IMG/VR virus record: IMGVR_UViG_3300026114_000004
Span: 1 to 42,233 of that record
Length of the DNA: 42,233 nt
Strand: one strand, 5' to 3'
Source: a virus
In this document: positions 7,038 to 13,600 of the stretch, in pieces
Layout of the letters: every line of letters starts with the position of its first letter
Position numbering within the stretch: the first letter of the stretch is position 1
Program-made: the position numbers and the translations under genes
Notes under the pieces: generated by a model
The model's input: the letters and a program-made list of their open reading frames with translations, nothing else
Told to the model about the DNA's origin: nothing
Database searches by the model: none

Positions 7038-7262
7038 TCATTTATAAACTTCATCTGTCTCGCCTTTATTCCAACGATCTACTGCGTCTTGTTTGCTGGA
7101 ACCATAAACGATTCTACCACAGCCTGTGTTGTGAATTTGACAAACCACATTCCATTCTAAGAAATTTCCTGTGGTAGAATCACGGAGACTTGGATACAGG
7201 GTATCTACGAGTTCCCAATCTGCATTCCAGTCTTTGCCACATTTTATACATGGTTTTAGCAT
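7038..7262 (-). CDS. Lar-like small zinc-binding protein
   Basis: The layout CIKCG (residues 5-9), then W.V.C....CG (about 38-49) and A.D.WNKG near the C-terminus matches the small phage/prophage family that includes Lar (restriction alleviation). In that family two cysteine pairs bind zinc and an AV..WN motif closes the protein. In Lar the protein reduces type I restriction; whether this one does is not shown, since most relatives are uncharacterised. It overlaps the upstream gene by 7 nt. Confidence 0.6.
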   Translation of the reverse strand: MLKPCIKCGKDWNADWELVDTLYPSLRDSTTGNFLEWNVVCQIHNTGCGRIVYGSSKQDAVDRWNKGETDEVYK

Positions 7263-7486
7263 ATAGTCTCCAACCTCGTTTTCAAACAGTCCATTATTAC
7301 TGTTTCTTGTTCAGTATCAAAAAACTCTGATTCCATTTCTAATTTTTGAGAATAATCAAAAATTTGGTAGCCTTGAAGTGCATACCAAGTTATGCGTTCT
7401 GGCGTGGTTAGAATTATTTTACGTTCAACAACCTCGTGGTTTTGATATAACTCTATATCGTATAGACGATGTTCTATGCTAGACAA
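7256..7486 (-). CDS. hypothetical protein, 76 aa
   Basis: This protein is unrecognised. The start appears to be TTG (SSIEHRLYDIEL), because there is no ATG until about residue 51; the TTG lies inside the end of the DUF3307 gene. Alternating strands (YDIELYQ, ERKIILTTPERITWYALQGY) suggest an alpha/beta fold. It overlaps the zinc-protein gene. Confidence 0.5.
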   Translation of the reverse strand: MSSIEHRLYDIELYQNHEVVERKIILTTPERITWYALQGYQIFDYSQKLEMESEFFDTEQETVIMDCLKTRLETIC

Positions 7487-7877
7487 CTAACTTTGAACCT
7501 ATAATAAACCATACAAACCCTAGGTAGGTAAGATGGTGTAGTAATTGATCAAAACCAATCCAATTCCAAAATGCTTTTTGTTTTGTAGAAAGATTGTTGG
7601 ACATCTGCATTTTGCCCCAATCAATATGGTAATGTATAAAAAATTCTAACGCTGCCACAGCAAACACCACCGTATATTCAATAGGAAATACGATATAGTT
7701 AAATGCTATTAATACGATAAGAGTACACACCGCGTGTATAAGAGAGTGATAGATACCACCTGCTTTACCATATTGTCCTTTTTCTACTACCATCTGATAG
7801 TTTTGCAGTGGATAATCTGCAATAAAATGCTTGAGTTGGAACGCAAGCAGCAGAATAAACGCATATTCTAAATTCAT
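7479..7877 (-). CDS. DUF3307 family membrane protein
   Basis: This 132-aa integral membrane protein has the DUF3307 features: KHFIADYPLQ near residues 16-25, an HS.IH segment (about 44-48), an Asp-containing HIDWGK segment, and WIGFDQLLHHLTY near the C-terminus. Four hydrophobic segments are predicted. The family is common in bacteria and phages, but its function is unknown; the conserved Asp, Gln and His residues in membrane helices suggest a catalytic or metal site. A TAAATA-type promoter precedes it. Confidence 0.8.
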   Translation of the reverse strand: MNLEYAFILLLAFQLKHFIADYPLQNYQMVVEKGQYGKAGGIYHSLIHAVCTLIVLIAFNYIVFPIEYTVVFAVAALEFFIHYHIDWGKMQMSNNLSTKQKAFWNWIGFDQLLHHLTYLGFVWFIIGSKLVV

Positions 7878-7892
7878 AGGTACCTGTTGGTT

Positions 7893-7906
7893 TTTGTGTA
7901 TTTAGT
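7893..7906 (-). promoter_or_regulatory. late-type promoter element
   Basis: Minus-strand ACTAAATA (7899-7906) would start transcription near 7893, giving a leader of about 16 nt before the DUF3307 ATG at 7877. No hairpin with the start region is visible. Confidence 0.45.
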
Positions 7907-7911
7907 AAGAA

Positions 7912-7933
7912 AGAGGCACCTCCGTGTGCCTCT
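7912..7933 (-). terminator. terminator hairpin
   Basis: AGAGGCAC and GTGCCTCT form an 8-bp stem with a 6-nt loop, followed on the minus strand by TTTCTT. It lies just after the stop of the gene at 7948-8205. The T-run is short, so termination may be partial. Confidence 0.65.
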
Positions 7934-7947
7934 GCTACTTATACTTT

Positions 7948-8205
7948 TTACCGTGAGAAAAAGTTTTCCATCGCTGAGAGGGCATCGTTGACATTATCGC
8001 ACTTAATAACGTTGCCACGCTTAGCATCGTTATGGTCCGTCAACTCCTGACGAGTAATGCAGTTGTCTCGGTAATAAAGGTGGGCTGCGTCTGTAGCATC
8101 AACATATGCCTCTTCACTGCCCGTATTGTTCTCCCAGTAATACTCGGCTTCCTGAGCATCGCGTGCAAGAGCAAGGTAATTTTCAATGATTTGGTTGCGA
8201 TCCAT
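7948..8205 (-). CDS. hypothetical protein, 85 aa
   Basis: This acidic, mostly helical protein (MDRNQIIENYLALARDAQEA start) is of unknown function. Ala-rich helices (YVDATDAAHLYY) suggest a small helical bundle. It has a good ribosome-binding site (AAAGGAA) and a terminator hairpin immediately downstream. Confidence 0.6.
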   Translation of the reverse strand: MDRNQIIENYLALARDAQEAEYYWENNTGSEEAYVDATDAAHLYYRDNCITRQELTDHNDAKRGNVIKCDNVNDALSAMENFFSR

Positions 8206-8252
8206 GATACGGTTCCTTTTTAATTGCCAAGGTCATTTTGATATATTGGGAG

Positions 8253-8268
8253 GGGGGTTATAACCCCC
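8253..8268 (-). terminator. GC palindrome, possible transcript end
   Basis: GGGGGTTA and TAACCCCC form a perfect 16-bp palindrome 5 nt after the stop of the gene ending at 8273. There is no T-run, so it may stabilise an mRNA 3' end or weaken readthrough rather than terminate fully. Confidence 0.4.
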
Positions 8269-8272
8269 TCAT

Positions 8273-8581
8273 TTACATTGTCCAGAAAAGTTCGGTGGAA
8301 GGAGAGCAACACCGAGGACGATCTGGTTCTTCAAGGTAAGCCTTACCAGTCATAAAGTTGGTCTTTTCGACCAGCGGAAATTCAGTGATCTGACCACATT
8401 CTACTTTGTCTATAAGGATGCGGACAAACGCAAGGTCATTACCAGTTTGATCTAGATTGTCCAACGCCTTTGTCAATTCCGTGCCAGATTTCTGAACTAG
8501 ATCGACATCATTAAGTGTCTCCATAATAGCGATCTCAAGGGTCTTGAGGTTACGGATAGTTTCAGCCTTGTTGAATTCCAT
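8273..8581 (-). CDS. hypothetical protein, 102 aa
   Basis: The protein starts MEFNKAETIRNLKTLEIA. The first 70 residues are helical; the last 30 contain the cysteine pair RPRCCSP. The ATG at 8581 is preferred over 8590 because AAAGGTG lies at the right spacing. The function is unknown. It has its own consensus promoter at 8624-8652. Confidence 0.6.
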   Translation of the reverse strand: MEFNKAETIRNLKTLEIAIMETLNDVDLVQKSGTELTKALDNLDQTGNDLAFVRILIDKVECGQITEFPLVEKTNFMTGKAYLEEPDRPRCCSPSTELFWTM

Positions 8582-8623
8582 GATATGCACCTTTTGTCGT
8601 CTCTTTGCTAAAAGTTCACTTGT

Positions 8624-8652
8624 AGTATAGACACACTGGTAGACAATGTCAA
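8624..8652 (-). promoter_or_regulatory. sigma70-like promoter
   Basis: Minus-strand TTGACA (8647-8652), 17-bp spacer, TATACT (8624-8629), upstream of the gene starting at 8581. Confidence 0.8.
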
Positions 8653-8659
8653 TAGTTTT

Positions 8660-8860
8660 TTAATCTACAAATTTTTCTTGATAATAATCATCTTCTGCTT
8701 GAAGTCGAGCCATATTATCTTCTATTTTCTGCAACTCTTGGTGCAGGTTATCAAGATCATAATCAAGTTCAATATAATCGGGGTCTATAGGACTAAGTCC
8801 CTGCATTTTTCTCTTGGTCTTGTCAATCATTTTTTCAATTTCACTAGGTGTATATTCCAT
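8660..8860 (-). CDS. small helical protein, paralogue of 6756-6944
   Basis: This 66-aa charged helical protein starts MEYTPSEIEKMIDKTKRKMQ. The ATG at 8860 is chosen because CGGAG lies 8 nt upstream; an in-frame ATG at 8887 has no such site. It shares the IDK...MQGL motif and the following acidic helix with the protein at 6756-6944. The function is unknown. Confidence 0.6.
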   Translation of the reverse strand: MEYTPSEIEKMIDKTKRKMQGLSPIDPDYIELDYDLDNLHQELQKIEDNMARLQAEDDYYQEKFVD

Positions 8861-8934
8861 CGTTAGTCTCCGTGTGGTTATGTTCATAAAAATTGCTTGT
8901 TCATTAATATTGAACAGTTTAGTTTGTTGAACAC

Positions 8935-8963
8935 ATTATTATCCATCGTATTTAAGATGTCAA
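8935..8963 (-). promoter_or_regulatory. sigma70-like promoter
   Basis: Minus-strand TTGACA (8958-8963), 17-bp spacer, AATAAT (8935-8940). It would give a leader of about 70 nt for the gene at 8660-8860. A TTAAATA string lies within the spacer. Confidence 0.5.
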
Positions 8964-8969
8964 GAAAAT

Positions 8970-9206
8970 CTATGTTTTTTGTGGAAACTCAATAACATTC
9001 TCACCATCATTGAGTAAGTTTTGGCGTTGGATTTCTAATTGAGCAATTTGTTCTTTAAGTTCTTTTATTTCAGGAGAAACATCATCGAGGTCAACTAATC
9101 CTCCGTCATCAGGAACAAGTGGTTCATTATCTTGTTCCCAGAGTCGTTGCTCAATTCGTTCAACTGCTTTTTCAAGACGAGTTAGACGGTCGTTGAAGTT
9201 AGCCAT
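8970..9206 (-). CDS. small coiled-coil protein, 78 aa
   Basis: Two charged heptad-like helices (residues about 4-25 and 46-68) flank an acidic linker (PDDGGLVDLDDVSPE), which predicts a coiled-coil hairpin or oligomer. A Lys/Arg-rich start and ENVIEFPQKT end are visible. It is not a recognised family. Confidence 0.6.
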   Translation of the reverse strand: MANFNDRLTRLEKAVERIEQRLWEQDNEPLVPDDGGLVDLDDVSPEIKELKEQIAQLEIQRQNLLNDGENVIEFPQKT

Positions 9207-9230
9207 TCTGTCACCTTTATAATAATAATT

Positions 9231-9740
9231 TTATGCAAGTGATTTTAACTGATTGATTTGAACATTGTGGCAATCTATAGTTGCTTTCCAATTATTTCTC
9301 GGATCAACCTCACCTTTCTTCCAATATTTTGCATTATTAGTCAATTCATCATATGAAAGCATCCCCAGTATCCATGCTTTTTCAAATCTTTTGTTTCCGG
9401 TTTTTTGTTTCGCTAACAAACTTACAAATATGAATACATCTGGCTTTTGATGTGCATGATTGTAAGCCGGAACAGTGCAATCATAAAATGGTCTGGGTGC
9501 TACAGTTCTCTCTTTGGTTTTAACATCAAATGTATATCCATCAACTTCAATATCATGAGTTGTTGTGTGTGCAAATACTGGATCTAATCCAATAGATGTA
9601 AGATAATTATAAACTACTATTTCTCCATATGCTCCAACAAGATTGGCCTCTTTTCCTCTCATACTTTTTTCATAAACTTGATGATCAGATAAAGCAATTG
9701 CCATTTCTTGATCAGTGGGTGTAATATCTATTTTAATCAT
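9231..9740 (-). CDS. PD-(D/E)XK nuclease-like protein
   Basis: This 169-aa protein has the core layout of the PD-(D/E)XK fold: an N-terminal helix with GAYGEIVVYNYL (Glu40), then HDIEVDG (Asp63) and FDVKTKE (Asp72, Lys74), matching E...D...(D/E)XK with a following beta strand (DVFIFVSLL). Such proteins are usually DNA endonucleases, from restriction-like enzymes to phage repair or degradation nucleases. The exact role is not shown. It has no target-recognition domain, so it is probably a stand-alone nuclease. It lies 3 nt downstream of the 141-aa gene and is probably co-transcribed with it. Confidence 0.6.
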   Translation of the reverse strand: MIKIDITPTDQEMAIALSDHQVYEKSMRGKEANLVGAYGEIVVYNYLTSIGLDPVFAHTTTHDIEVDGYTFDVKTKERTVAPRPFYDCTVPAYNHAHQKPDVFIFVSLLAKQKTGNKRFEKAWILGMLSYDELTNNAKYWKKGEVDPRNNWKATIDCHNVQINQLKSLA

Positions 9741-9743
9741 AAC

Positions 9744-10169
9744 TTAACTCTCTGTAAAAGTGCCAAACCCAAGTCGTGAGTCTGGATTTTTTATATGTGT
9801 TCTGACAATCATTTCATTATTGTCATTGTATTTTATTAGCCAGTGTGAATATGTTGGCAGCCAGAAACATATATTGGTAATAGTATTCATCATTCTTTCT
9901 GGATAATCATATAATGCATACTGCTCGGCTAATTTTGTATCTTCTTGGATCAAATACCAAGTATGCCAACGCTTGAAGTATTCTTTTGTTAATACAAAGA
10001 AATCAACATGCCAGCGGTCAGTGAACCATGTAGGAAGATTTTCCCAGTCATATTCGCGGATAATTTGTTCTCGGGGCTGGCGTCTTTCCAATCTGGCTTT
10101 GTGAGCGGATTTTAAATCATAGGGTTCGTAAAGGCGGTTAAATGATGATTTGGCTTTGGCAGGGAACAT
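9744..10169 (-). CDS. hypothetical protein, 141 aa
   Basis: This protein is rich in Trp, Tyr and Arg, with a basic N-terminal 40 residues (KARLERRQPREQIIREYDWE) and a mid segment WFTDRWHVDFFVLTKEYFKRW. It is not recognised. It sits between the nuclease-like gene and the MGMFDT-type gene with 1-4 nt gaps, so the three are one transcript. Confidence 0.6.
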   Translation of the reverse strand: MFPAKAKSSFNRLYEPYDLKSAHKARLERRQPREQIIREYDWENLPTWFTDRWHVDFFVLTKEYFKRWHTWYLIQEDTKLAEQYALYDYPERMMNTITNICFWLPTYSHWLIKYNDNNEMIVRTHIKNPDSRLGFGTFTES

Positions 10170-10469
10170 TTATAATGGTGAGATTTGTTTTATTTTTATC
10201 ATTTTGCCTTCCCAGAATAGAGCAATATAAGCATTTTCATCATTGTAGAATTCTATACTGCCATCATAATCTGGGACAGGCTCCCAATTTTCTGAAATGC
10301 GTTTAAAGTAACCACCGATAATTGCGTTTTCATCGTCAACCCACTCACGCTCGACGGTTTTAATCCATAACTCATCACCACGAATCTCGTAGTGGTCTAA
10401 ACACTGAGTAGGAGTATCTTTAGTTTGATAATCTTTGCCTTTATAGTAAATTGTGTCAAACATTCCCAT
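10170..10469 (-). CDS. phage-conserved MGMFDT-type protein, 99 aa
   Basis: The N-terminus MGMFDTIYYKGKDYQTKDT followed by a DHYEI segment marks a small protein family common in tailed phages and prophages, of unknown function. A zinc site sometimes present in relatives is not obvious here. The protein is mostly beta and acidic. Confidence 0.7.
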   Translation of the reverse strand: MGMFDTIYYKGKDYQTKDTPTQCLDHYEIRGDELWIKTVEREWVDDENAIIGGYFKRISENWEPVPDYDGSIEFYNDENAYIALFWEGKMIKIKQISPL

Positions 10470-10486
10470 ATCAGGTGCCTATGCAA

Positions 10487-10675
10487 TTAGTAATTGTTGT
10501 CATCTAAATCTAGGTCTTGGTCTGCCCATGCAGCCTGAACAGCGTCATGACGAGTGTCAAATGGTCCATTTGGGATTTCAATATCATCAACCCAGTACCA
10601 TTTGCCATCCTCGTCAATCAGCCTTACACCAACTGGTGGTTGTGCACGGTTGCTATTATAAAGCGGTTCACTCAT
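10487..10675 (-). CDS. hypothetical protein, 62 aa
   Basis: This small acidic protein contains VGVRLIDEDGKWYWVDDIEI and an Asp-rich tail (DQDLDLDD). It is not recognised. Upstream lies one of the clearest TAAATA promoters with an SD-enclosing hairpin (10685-10707), although GGAGG is 13 nt from the ATG, longer than ideal. Confidence 0.55.
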   Translation of the reverse strand: MSEPLYNSNRAQPPVGVRLIDEDGKWYWVDDIEIPNGPFDTRHDAVQAAWADQDLDLDDNNY

Positions 10676-10684
10676 TGTGTTATC

Positions 10685-10707
10685 TTTGCCTCCAGCAAAT
10701 ATTTATC
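10685..10707 (-). promoter_or_regulatory. late-type promoter with SD hairpin
   Basis: Minus-strand GATAAATA (10700-10707) is followed at once by TTTGC (10695-10699), which pairs perfectly with GCAAA (10685-10689) around a loop holding GGAGG. A start 6 nt after the element would remove the 5' arm from the transcript. Confidence 0.6.
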
Positions 10708-10732
10708 GGACTCTATAATAGCAACCACAGAA

Positions 10733-11008
10733 TTAGTAAATTGCATACTCTGCTGGTTCAGGAACAATTTCAAAATTGGTTACTGAATCCAAACGGAAAG
10801 AACGCCACTCGTACTTTTCCATATCAAATACACGAATAACCTCTGGGTTATCTTTTACGGAAGACTCGCTGACTGGTCGCTTATACTCTGGAATATTTCG
10901 CATTTCAAGAGTGCAAAGCATCTCACGAGTGTCACCATTCTTTTTGGTGAAAGTCACACGACAAGCACCCTCACGAAGGTTGGTAAGCATAGATTCACGG
11001 TTTGTCAT
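10733..11008 (-). CDS. DUF2693 family protein
   Basis: This 91-aa protein has the DUF2693 layout: LREGACRVTFTKKNGDTREM at the start, CTLEMRNIP in the middle, and VFDMEKYEWRSFRLDSV near the end. The family is small, beta-rich and common in T4-like phages, with no established function. A sigma70-like promoter (11042-11070) lies 34 nt upstream. Confidence 0.75.
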   Translation of the reverse strand: MTNRESMLTNLREGACRVTFTKKNGDTREMLCTLEMRNIPEYKRPVSESSVKDNPEVIRVFDMEKYEWRSFRLDSVTNFEIVPEPAEYAIY

Positions 11009-11041
11009 TTTGGTTTCTCCAAATTTGTTTAACGAGGTTTT

Positions 11042-11070
11042 AATATATCAGGGTATTTGCGAGGTGTCAA
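11042..11070 (-). promoter_or_regulatory. sigma70-like promoter
   Basis: Minus-strand TTGACA (11065-11070), 17-bp spacer, TATATT (11042-11047), upstream of the DUF2693 gene. The 105 bp between here and the sulfotransferase stop at 11176 hold no gene that I can see, only a perfect palindrome at 11122-11135. Confidence 0.75.
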
Positions 11071-11175
11071 GTGATAAATTGTTAGTCTAAATTGACAATG
11101 CGGTTATCTTTTTTAGGTTTTTTGGATCTATCCAAGAGTTGGTTCTACGATACTAGTGAGAAAATGTCAAACAAT

Positions 11176-11778
11176 CTATAGTTTTGTTACTTTCTCATAT
11201 GGAAGAACATTAAAGTCCTCTGCATAATACTCATTAATCAGTTTTAGTGACTTGGAATTGATATGTACAAATGGATCTGGATCTCTGGCGAGAACTGTTC
11301 TACCACCGATTATTGTAGTAGAATTAACTCTTGGCAAATCTTCATCACCGGTAATAAATGGGAGATCCTTAAACTGTTCGTTTAGTTTTTCATTACGCAG
11401 CAAACAGTCAAACCGGTTATGCTTTAAGTAATCATTTTGCTTTGATAATAAATTGTTTTTACGGTCTGTCTTGAGCATGTAGGATAGTAAATCTTCTAAT
11501 TTATCTGAACCTGCTAATACTCTAAAGTCATCACCCAAATATGTTTTTTCTGTACTTAACTCTCTTTTGCAAGTAGCCCACCACATAGAAACTATTCTAT
11601 CATATGGGTTTCTAATTACTGTGAATGAATAGTAGTTCTTGAACTCATCGGGTATGATAGTATGATGGTCTTTATATACCTCACCATCATAATGCTTTTT
11701 TAAAACCGTATATACCGATCTCGTGCCTGTTTTAGGGATAGCAGTAAAAACAAATTTATGTTTATGAGAGATTAACAT
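11176..11778 (-). CDS. sulfotransferase family protein
   Basis: This protein probably transfers sulfate from PAPS to a hydroxyl or sugar. The 5'-PSB loop (IPKTGTRSVY, residues 14-23) and the 3'-phosphate-binding segment (TVIRNPYDRIVSMWW, 53-67) are both clear and match the sulfotransferase family 2 type. At 200 aa it is shorter than eukaryotic members but normal for bacterial and phage ones. The target is unknown; candidates are cell-surface glycan or phage structural sugars, fitting the glycosyltransferase-like genes near 39-42 kb. There is no SD; a TAAATA promoter would start the RNA 2 nt before the ATG. Confidence 0.85.
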   Translation of the reverse strand: MLISHKHKFVFTAIPKTGTRSVYTVLKKHYDGEVYKDHHTIIPDEFKNYYSFTVIRNPYDRIVSMWWATCKRELSTEKTYLGDDFRVLAGSDKLEDLLSYMLKTDRKNNLLSKQNDYLKHNRFDCLLRNEKLNEQFKDLPFITGDEDLPRVNSTTIIGGRTVLARDPDPFVHINSKSLKLINEYYAEDFNVLPYEKVTKL

Positions 11779-11779
11779 T

Positions 11780-11793
11780 TCGGCTTATTTAGT
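11780..11793 (-). promoter_or_regulatory. late-type promoter giving a near-leaderless mRNA
   Basis: Minus-strand ACTAAATA (11786-11793) is followed by AGCCG and then AAATG, so a start 6 nt after the element leaves only two bases before the sulfotransferase ATG. It overlaps the end of the upstream gene. Confidence 0.5.
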
Positions 11794-11983
11794 AATTATT
11801 ATCTTTGTTAATGTGGATACCAGTCAAAATTTCATCATCATGATCAATGAATTCTTCTTTGATTGCTATTTTGGCGAGTTCTTCTTCACTAATATAATCC
11901 ATTACTGCTATTGCGATCGTTTCCCAAGTCTCAAATTGGTGGTCGGCAAGTTCAATCATCCTGCTCATTATTTTTCTTGTCAT
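11789..11983 (-). CDS. hypothetical protein, 64 aa
   Basis: This acidic helical protein (SEEELAKIAIKEEFIDHDDE) is not recognised. It follows the terminator at 12008-12047 and carries the sulfotransferase promoter in its last codons. Confidence 0.5.
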   Translation of the reverse strand: MTRKIMSRMIELADHQFETWETIAIAVMDYISEEELAKIAIKEEFIDHDDEILTGIHINKDNNY

Positions 11984-12007
11984 AGTTCTAATTCAAAATT
12001 CAAGAAT

Positions 12008-12047
12008 AAAAAACCCCCGAGCAGTTCTATAAAGCAACCGACGGGGG
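12008..12047 (-). terminator. intrinsic terminator
   Basis: CCCCCG (12014-12019) pairs with CGGGGG (12042-12047), and on the minus strand the stem is followed by a run of six T. It lies 21 nt after the stop of the gene at 12069-12293. Confidence 0.8.
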
Positions 12048-12068
12048 CCATGTTAAACTGTACTTATA

Positions 12069-12293
12069 TTATACCACTTGATAGAAGTAAATTTCTCCAG
12101 CATCCAAACTATTCAGAATATCTTCATACTCATCATACTCTGCTGCTGTAAACTCTTCTTCAGTATCCATCCACATTGCACTGTCAATGTATGCATCAGC
12201 AAAAACATCAACACCTAACGCCGCTCCGGCAGCAGCATTCATGCCGTCTACATTGGCGGTTACATCCACTTCACGTCCATTAATAGTAAGCAT
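12069..12293 (-). CDS. small phage protein, NGREV/DAYI family
   Basis: This is the second copy of the family seen at 6161-6364: NGREVDV at the start, then DAYIDSAMWMDTEEEFTAAE and an acidic end. It contains an extra Ala/Gly-rich stretch (MNAAAGAALGVDV) between the two motifs. 74 aa; function unknown. It is followed by a strong terminator. Confidence 0.65.
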   Translation of the reverse strand: MLTINGREVDVTANVDGMNAAAGAALGVDVFADAYIDSAMWMDTEEEFTAAEYDEYEDILNSLDAGEIYFYQVV

Positions 12294-12345
12294 ATCAGTT
12301 CTCTCTATATTGCTAATAATGTTTAAGTTTTACAATGAAGAACTT

Positions 12346-12819
12346 TTACTGACAAAGGTCTTCATATTTGGTAGTGTACTTGCGGTGTTCTGACTTGTCA
12401 AGACATTTTTCTTTAGCAGATTTTTTATTGATGCTTACAGAGTCGAGTTTTTTGGCACGTCTTTCCCTTTCTTGTCTTTTTGCCATTTGACGCATAAATT
12501 CATCTTCGTGTTCTTCGCGATTGTCTAGGTCATGAAAATTAAATTCAGTAGCTTTCATTATAGCCTTTATAGCTTTGTTTTGGCTACGGCGTGCCAATCT
12601 CTCATAGTTTTTCCCACGCACAAAGTTTAAAATTTTGCTTTCGCCAATGTCATGTTTAGTGCTTGGATTTGCTTTATCGTCAGCAATCTGCTGGGCGGTG
12701 CTTTTGTCCATTTTTACAGGATAGGTCTTACCGTCAAATTCAACCCCTGACTTGTCAAGACATTTTTCTTTAGCAATTTTTTTATTGCTAAAAGTCTTTT
12801 TGAGAATCTTGTCAAACAT
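12346..12819 (-). CDS. basic protein with an internal NKK.AKEKCLDKS repeat
   Basis: From the ATG at 12819 (MFDKILKK, SD GAGG at 7 nt) the protein is 157 aa and strongly basic and charged. The 13-residue motif NKK(I/S)AKEKCLDKS occurs near the start and again near the end. The two copies match at 38 of 40 DNA bases and lie 357 bp (119 codons) apart, so this is a recent in-frame duplication or is maintained by conversion. The cysteine and lysine pattern suggests nucleic-acid or metal binding, but no family is recognised. An upstream start at 12951 would overlap the gene at 12884-13033 and is rejected. Confidence 0.65.
   Translation of the reverse strand: MFDKILKKTFSNKKIAKEKCLDKSGVEFDGKTYPVKMDKSTAQQIADDKANPSTKHDIGESKILNFVRGKNYERLARRSQNKAIKAIMKATEFNFHDLDNREEHEDEFMRQMAKRQERERRAKKLDSVSINKKSAKEKCLDKSEHRKYTTKYEDLCQ
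12391..12430. repeat. 40-bp direct repeat, copy A
   Basis: This copy matches 12748-12787 at 38 of 40 positions. Both lie in the same reading frame of the basic protein gene and encode the peptide NKKSAKEKCLDKS here. Confidence 0.85.
12748..12787. repeat. 40-bp direct repeat, copy B
   Basis: This copy pairs with 12391-12430 and encodes NKKIAKEKCLDKS near the protein N-terminus. Confidence 0.85.
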
Positions 12820-12883
12820 TTGTTGCCTCGGTGTTGTTGTTCGTGCTCGTTTATATATTATTAATGATGGTTGATTATTAATT

Positions 12884-13033
12884 TTACCACTCATTCCGCA
12901 TAGAGTCGATTTCACTTTTCCATGAACGATAAAGAAGTCGGGGTACACCAACCACTAATTCATATACTGTGGTCCACACAAGTATAGGAACCGCCACAGC
13001 GATAATGTAAAGTCTATTCAAAAAAGTTTCCAT
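12884..13033 (-). CDS. single-span membrane protein, 49 aa
   Basis: This short frame runs METFLNRLYIIAVAVPILVW and onward, with one long hydrophobic segment (residues 8-30) and a charged tail ending MRNEW. A promoter-like sequence sits upstream (13063-13091). The function is unknown. Confidence 0.6.
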   Translation of the reverse strand: METFLNRLYIIAVAVPILVWTTVYELVVGVPRLLYRSWKSEIDSMRNEW

Positions 13034-13062
13034 AGTTATTCTCTCTTAAAAACCTACCCCGA

Positions 13063-13091
13063 TATTATTATAAAAATATATGAGAAGTCAA
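13063..13091 (-). promoter_or_regulatory. sigma70-like promoter
   Basis: Minus-strand TTGACT (13086-13091), 17-bp spacer, ATAATA (13063-13068), upstream of the 49-aa membrane-protein gene. Weaker than the TTGACA sites. Confidence 0.45.
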
Positions 13092-13095
13092 GTTT

Positions 13096-13566
13096 TTATT
13101 CAGCCAATCTTCGTGTTTCTTCTTCTGCGGCGGCAAGTTCTGCTTCAGAGACCACACCTTCTGCTAATAATTTTTTTCTATTGGCTAGGTGTTGGGCATC
13201 GATATCGTCTTTAGAACCACCGTGATATGCAACAGCATAACCTTCTTCAATTAATATTTCGGTCAACAGTTTGTCTCCAATTTTGAAATCACCCAAAACT
13301 CGCCCAAACTTGCCTCGCATATCTTCGCCTTCTTTGTTCAAACGAGTGCAAAGAACAACATCACCTTCTAGCAATTCTTTTACGCGTTTGCCCGCAAGTT
13401 TGCCAAATAGTTTTTCTACTCTGTCCAGCGTTCTTGATTCTGGTGTATCAATCCCCATTATGCGTACTCTTTCATCACGCAGTATAATATCAAATCCTAA
13501 ATCAATATCAACATCAACAGTATCACCATCGACAACATTAATTACCTGTGCCCGGTATTCGTACAT
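13096..13566 (-). CDS. thermonuclease (staphylococcal nuclease family)
   Basis: This Ca-dependent nuclease of the SNase/TNase fold would cut DNA or RNA. The catalytic set is present: VVDGDTV (Asp13, Asp15), VRIMGIDTPES (Arg35, Asp40, Thr41, Glu43) and KFGRVLGDF (Arg89). There is no signal peptide, so it acts inside the host cell or is released by lysis. Length 156 aa is standard. The C-terminal Glu/Ala-rich helix (about 138-156) is an addition. Its start codon and SD sit in a hairpin directly downstream of a TAAATA promoter (13564-13600), pointing to late, gated expression. That would suit a nuclease harmful to early phage DNA. Confidence 0.9.
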   Translation of the reverse strand: MYEYRAQVINVVDGDTVDVDIDLGFDIILRDERVRIMGIDTPESRTLDRVEKLFGKLAGKRVKELLEGDVVLCTRLNKEGEDMRGKFGRVLGDFKIGDKLLTEILIEEGYAVAYHGGSKDDIDAQHLANRKKLLAEGVVSEAELAAAEEETRRLAE

Positions 13567-13600
13567 GATAGCTCCTTGTTTTAACTATCATGTATTTACT
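13564..13600 (-). promoter_or_regulatory. late-type promoter with start-codon hairpin
   Basis: Minus-strand AGTAAATA (13593-13600) is followed by CATGATAG (13585-13592), which pairs perfectly with CTATCATG (13564-13571). The second arm contains the nuclease ATG, and the loop holds AAGGAG. A transcript starting 6 nt after the element loses most of the first arm. Confidence 0.7.

Noticed and set aside
11122-11135. Perfect palindrome TTGGATCTATCCAA as a terminator
   Set aside because: Minus-strand T-run is on the wrong side and no gene end is adjacent; could be an operator but nothing supports this.
12346-12951. Start at 12951 for the repeat-containing basic protein
   Set aside because: It would overlap the 49-aa membrane-protein gene, and the ATG at 12819 has an SD.
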